DNA from: DYHD01 sp037445375
Lineage (GTDB): Bacteria; Nitrospirota; Thermodesulfovibrionia; Thermodesulfovibrionales; Dissulfurispiraceae
Direction: 5' to 3'
NCBI GenBank assembly: GCA_037445375.1
Contig: JBBIKS010000051.1
Location: 1 to 16,517 of the forward strand
Length of the DNA: 16,517 nt
Shown here: in pieces, positions 13,538-16,517 of the stretch
How positions within the stretch are numbered: the first letter of the stretch is position 1
Layout of the letters: the number at the start of each line of letters is the position of its first letter
Position numbers and translations under genes: made by a program
Notes under the pieces: model-generated
What the model was told of the DNA's origin: nothing
The model's database searches: none
What the model saw: the letters and a program-made list of their open reading frames with translations, nothing else

Positions 13538-15190
13538 CTATTTTGCAGCCTTTGGCTTATCCATAATAGCTTTTTCAAGAAATTTAACGCCATCAATCGA
13601 GGTCTGTATGGATTCTAAGAGTGAGGCTTTAGCCTGCTCGGGATTATGGAATCCATCGGAGTTTTCAGCAGTCCACCATTCCCATTTTGTATGCGCCTTT
13701 GTGTGAAATTTTCTTGACTCTTTTAAGATATCTTCAGATACACCGATTGCTTGAGCTGTTTGGTAGATTTTTACAAACTCAGCCAGCCAGAATTCAGCTT
13801 TGCGCATCTTGCCTCTGGTGTAATTCTGTATTGACTCAATCTGATACTCTGCTTCCTTCTCCGACCAGTATGGATGGCACTTCAGGCAGGTGTCTTTCTT
13901 CATGTATTTTGAACTCTTCTGCCCATGCCATGTGTATGCTTTTTTATCTTTCTTAACCTTAGGCATGTGGCAGTCTTTACATTCAACGCCAGCCCTTTCG
14001 TGCTTGCTACCCCAGAACACCTCCGTTTCAGGATGCTGTATCTTTGATAAAAGAGCGCCTGTTACCTCATTGCGGAAATCCCTGTATCCTTGTTTTTCTA
14101 CCCATCCGTCATAATCAAAGACATTTCTCCATTGGAATTCATTCGTCCTTCTGTCAGCCATACCTATCATCTCACCTGTCTTAGTGTCTATGACAGGATT
14201 ACAGTTATACTCGACATGGCACTGAGCGCACATCAGGTTTGAATCTGGCTTATTGAGGATTCCAATAGCCCTGAAGTCTCTGAACATCACTTTTTGGATT
14301 GTTGTCTTTTTGCTCTTTTCTTTATCATAAGGATATGTGCCTTCACCCCTGTCAACAACGGCATTGATGAGTGCATCCCTTATGACTCTTGGTTTTGCAG
14401 AGTGAGGGTCATGGCAGCCATAACAACTGAAAGGGTGTTTAAGGTCCCTTACAAATTCAACAACCTTTGATGTCCTATCCCATTTTGCCTGCGGGTTTTT
14501 ATCCCCCATATATCCCCATTTCAATATATGATCTGAAACCTTGCATGTTAAGCACACCGGATTTGCAGCAGTGAAAGCTGTACGAGGTGTATATGGTGAA
14601 AATATCTTCTGATCGCTTGTGGTAGGCTCTAAATCCTTCAATACTTCCCATGCTGATTTTTCCGCTGCCTTTGCATCATTAATTTTATCCCAGCTTTTGA
14701 GCTGGAACCTTCCGCCATATGCCCTATCAACAAGCAGTTGATCTACAAGCATAAATACATGGCTTCTGGGCTCTGAATGTTCTCTGGTAAATCCATGGGG
14801 CCTCATTATAGAATCGAAAAGTGGAGACCTGCTCGTGGACATTGACTTTTCTACCTTCGGTTTTGATTCGAGATTAGCCTGAGTGTATGACTCATATTGC
14901 TCTTTATGGCATCTCCCGCAGTTAGCAAGATCAAGCTTTGTGACAGGCTTGGATGAAACATCATTAAGATGTTTCTCAATTCCTTCATGACAATTAATAC
15001 AGTTAACTTTTGCATGTTTGCCGTCAGAGTGAAATTTCTTGATATCAGAATGGCACGCATAGCATGTCTCAGCCCTTACTGATTTTTCAGGCGGAGTGTT
15101 TTTCTGGGCATCGGCTGAGGTGAAATAAACGCCCATGAAAATAACGAGCATACATGCAGCAAACAAACCTAAATAAAAGCCTTTTTTCAT
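13538..15190 (-). CDS. Periplasmic octahaem cytochrome c nitrite reductase (ONR type, NrfA-related)
   Basis: The protein reduces nitrite to ammonium with six electrons in the periplasm; relatives also reduce sulfite. A signal peptide (about 1-28, ending TSADA) precedes eight haem sites: CYACH (43), CINCH (64), CGRCH (91), CLTCK (213), CYGCH (256), CAQCH (321), CKDCH (404) and CLKCH (435). The lysine-ligated CLTCK is the catalytic haem of NrfA and ONR proteins. Three haems before it and four after make the ONR layout. Tyr328-Asn-Cys330 (HVEYNC) fits the Tyr-X-Cys pair cross-linked in Thioalkalivibrio ONR; Gln385-His386 are the next catalytic pair. The C-terminal helical part ending ENSDGFHNPEQA is NrfA-like. 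The ATG has GAGGGGGG upstream. No nrfH-like partner is in the window. Confidence 0.9.
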   Translation of the reverse strand: MKKGFYLGLFAACMLVIFMGVYFTSADAQKNTPPEKSVRAETCYACHSDIKKFHSDGKHAKVNCINCHEGIEKHLNDVSSKPVTKLDLANCGRCHKEQYESYTQANLESKPKVEKSMSTSRSPLFDSIMRPHGFTREHSEPRSHVFMLVDQLLVDRAYGGRFQLKSWDKINDAKAAEKSAWEVLKDLEPTTSDQKIFSPYTPRTAFTAANPVCLTCKVSDHILKWGYMGDKNPQAKWDRTSKVVEFVRDLKHPFSCYGCHDPHSAKPRVIRDALINAVVDRGEGTYPYDKEKSKKTTIQKVMFRDFRAIGILNKPDSNLMCAQCHVEYNCNPVIDTKTGEMIGMADRRTNEFQWRNVFDYDGWVEKQGYRDFRNEVTGALLSKIQHPETEVFWGSKHERAGVECKDCHMPKVKKDKKAYTWHGQKSSKYMKKDTCLKCHPYWSEKEAEYQIESIQNYTRGKMRKAEFWLAEFVKIYQTAQAIGVSEDILKESRKFHTKAHTKWEWWTAENSDGFHNPEQAKASLLESIQTSIDGVKFLEKAIMDKPKAAK

Positions 15191-15230
15191 ACAGCACCCC
15201 CCTCTTGAATTTTAGGAATTATCAAAACTT

Positions 15231-15272
15231 AACCACAGAGAATGCAAAAAAAACTCTGCGATCTTTGTGGTT
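15231..15272. repeat. Inverted repeat AACCACAGAG / CTTTGTGGTT, possible ompA terminator
   Basis: Ten-nt arms match at 9 of 10 positions across 15231-15272. On the minus strand the loop holds eight T. It lies between the OmpA-like gene and the nitrite reductase gene. AACCACAGAG repeats of this sort are common intergenic palindromes. It could attenuate readthrough from ompA, but there is no T-run right after the stem. Confidence 0.45.
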
Positions 15273-15306
15273 TCGTATTCTCTCCTAATTTTTTAATCAG
15301 ATTAAT

Positions 15307-16047
<741 letters not shown>

Positions 16048-16155
16048 ACTTACTCCTCTTAAATTTTTGTTTTCACATTTTTACCATGATGCAAAGACTT
16101 TACTATATATTTCACCTCCTTCGTGTACTACCAAAATTATTACAAAAAATACTTT

Positions 16156-16245
16156 CTCCCTTGATATTCAATACGTTATCTATATTTTGCTTGCACCCCC
16201 CTTTTCCTATCATTCGAGATTGCCTGGTATCGCTCCTAAAATAGC
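16156..16245. repeat. Dispersed repeat, copy B (first copy at 1163-1264)
   Basis: Positions 16158-16194 match 1164-1200 at 32 of 37 sites in the same orientation, and the unit ends in CTAAAATAGC as copy A does. It lies about 110 nt upstream of the OmpA-like gene, so one copy lies near each end of the window. Confidence 0.55.
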
Positions 16246-16471
16246 CACCTTCAAATCTCTAAATGTCAGGCTTATTTCTCTTATTGAGTAATTCGACCCA
16301 TATCTTTGCTTGTCACAAGTCAGTTCTAAATCGTGTCTAAAAGTCGTGCCTAATAAAATTATCATCAAAAGAATAGCTCAATTTAGCTTAAAGTTAATAT
16401 AAGGTTGATGTCATAAAGTGAAGACTAATTATAAAGCCAAGCTGTCGAGTAATGCTTACTATAATATATAA

Positions 16472-16500
16472 TAAATATCACATAAATAAACTTCTGTCAA
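16472..16500 (-). promoter_or_regulatory. Candidate sigma-70 promoter upstream of the OmpA-like gene
   Basis: On the minus strand TTGACA (16495-16500) is followed after exactly 17 nt by TATTTA (16472-16477). The -35 hexamer is perfect and the -10 is only partly consensus. It would give a leader of about 420 nt before the OmpA-like gene, so a nearer promoter may exist. Confidence 0.4.
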
Positions 16501-16517
16501 ATATCCCTGTAGGCTAT

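Larger units (their letters stand above)
16048..16517. other. Upstream region of the OmpA-like gene, no gene seen
   Basis: About 470 nt. It contains the second copy of the dispersed repeat (16156-16245), a perfect but orphan Shine-Dalgarno on the minus strand (AAGGAGGTGA, plus 16112-16121) not followed by a suitable start codon, a likely sigma-70 promoter at its far end, and a tandem TCGTGTCTAA / TCGTGCCTAA pair (about 16333-16353). Open frames on the plus strand here look spurious. Confidence 0.5.

Noticed and set aside
13404..13706. 100-residue plus-strand open frame
   Set aside because: It overlaps the 3' end of the nitrite reductase gene and its terminator on the opposite strand; no motif or ribosome site supports it.

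Overview
The window most likely comes from a flagellated, diderm, mesophilic or moderately thermophilic anaerobe of the Nitrospirota or a neighbouring deltaproteobacterial-type lineage. The evidence is a complete P-ring/L-ring gene set (flgH, flgI), an OmpA-like lipoprotein, a multihaem cytochrome, modest GC content and the gene order flgF-G-A-H-I-J-M-N-K-L-csrA-fliW. The lineage is inferred from gene content only.

Layout. All intact genes lie on the minus strand, so transcription runs from right to left. The left edge (1-1265) is a graveyard of mobile DNA: the 5' end of an IS21-type istA with its terminus at about 440, a frameshifted 3' end of a REP-associated (IS200-like) transposase, a frameshifted 5' piece of an IS1634-type transposase, and one copy of a dispersed repeat. 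From 10349 down to 1276 is a compact late flagellar operon: distal rod (flgF, flgG), ring chaperone and rings (flgA, flgH, flgI), a rod-binding/peptidase fusion (flgJ), anti-sigma factor (flgM), export chaperone (flgN), hook-filament junction (flgK, flgL), then csrA and fliW. Most junctions overlap or abut, which implies translational coupling. A sigma-54-type promoter sits immediately before flgF.

Upstream of flgF (10658-13017) are an HTH/coiled-coil protein, a 48-residue basic protein, and two HDOD signalling proteins. Between 13538 and 16047 are an octahaem nitrite reductase (CXXCK active-site haem plus the Tyr-X-Cys signature) and an OmpA-type peptidoglycan-associated lipoprotein with an 11-proline linker.

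How it fits together. FlgM holds back the late sigma factor until the hook is complete. FliW and CsrA link flagellin level to translation. FlgJ carries its own M23 peptidase to open peptidoglycan for the rod. The HDOD proteins may connect motility to signalling. The nitrite reductase is a separate respiratory or detoxifying module.

The gaps are filled with short inverted-repeat elements. Two of these share terminal sequences but have different cores. They sit in the flgL-csrA gap and upstream of flgF. No CRISPR array, rRNA, tRNA or defence system was seen. Nothing here is clearly a new multi-gene system; the most interesting points are the nitrite reductase, the apparently leaderless sigma-54 start of flgF, the HDOD proteins with near-complete metal ligand sets, and the repeat families.
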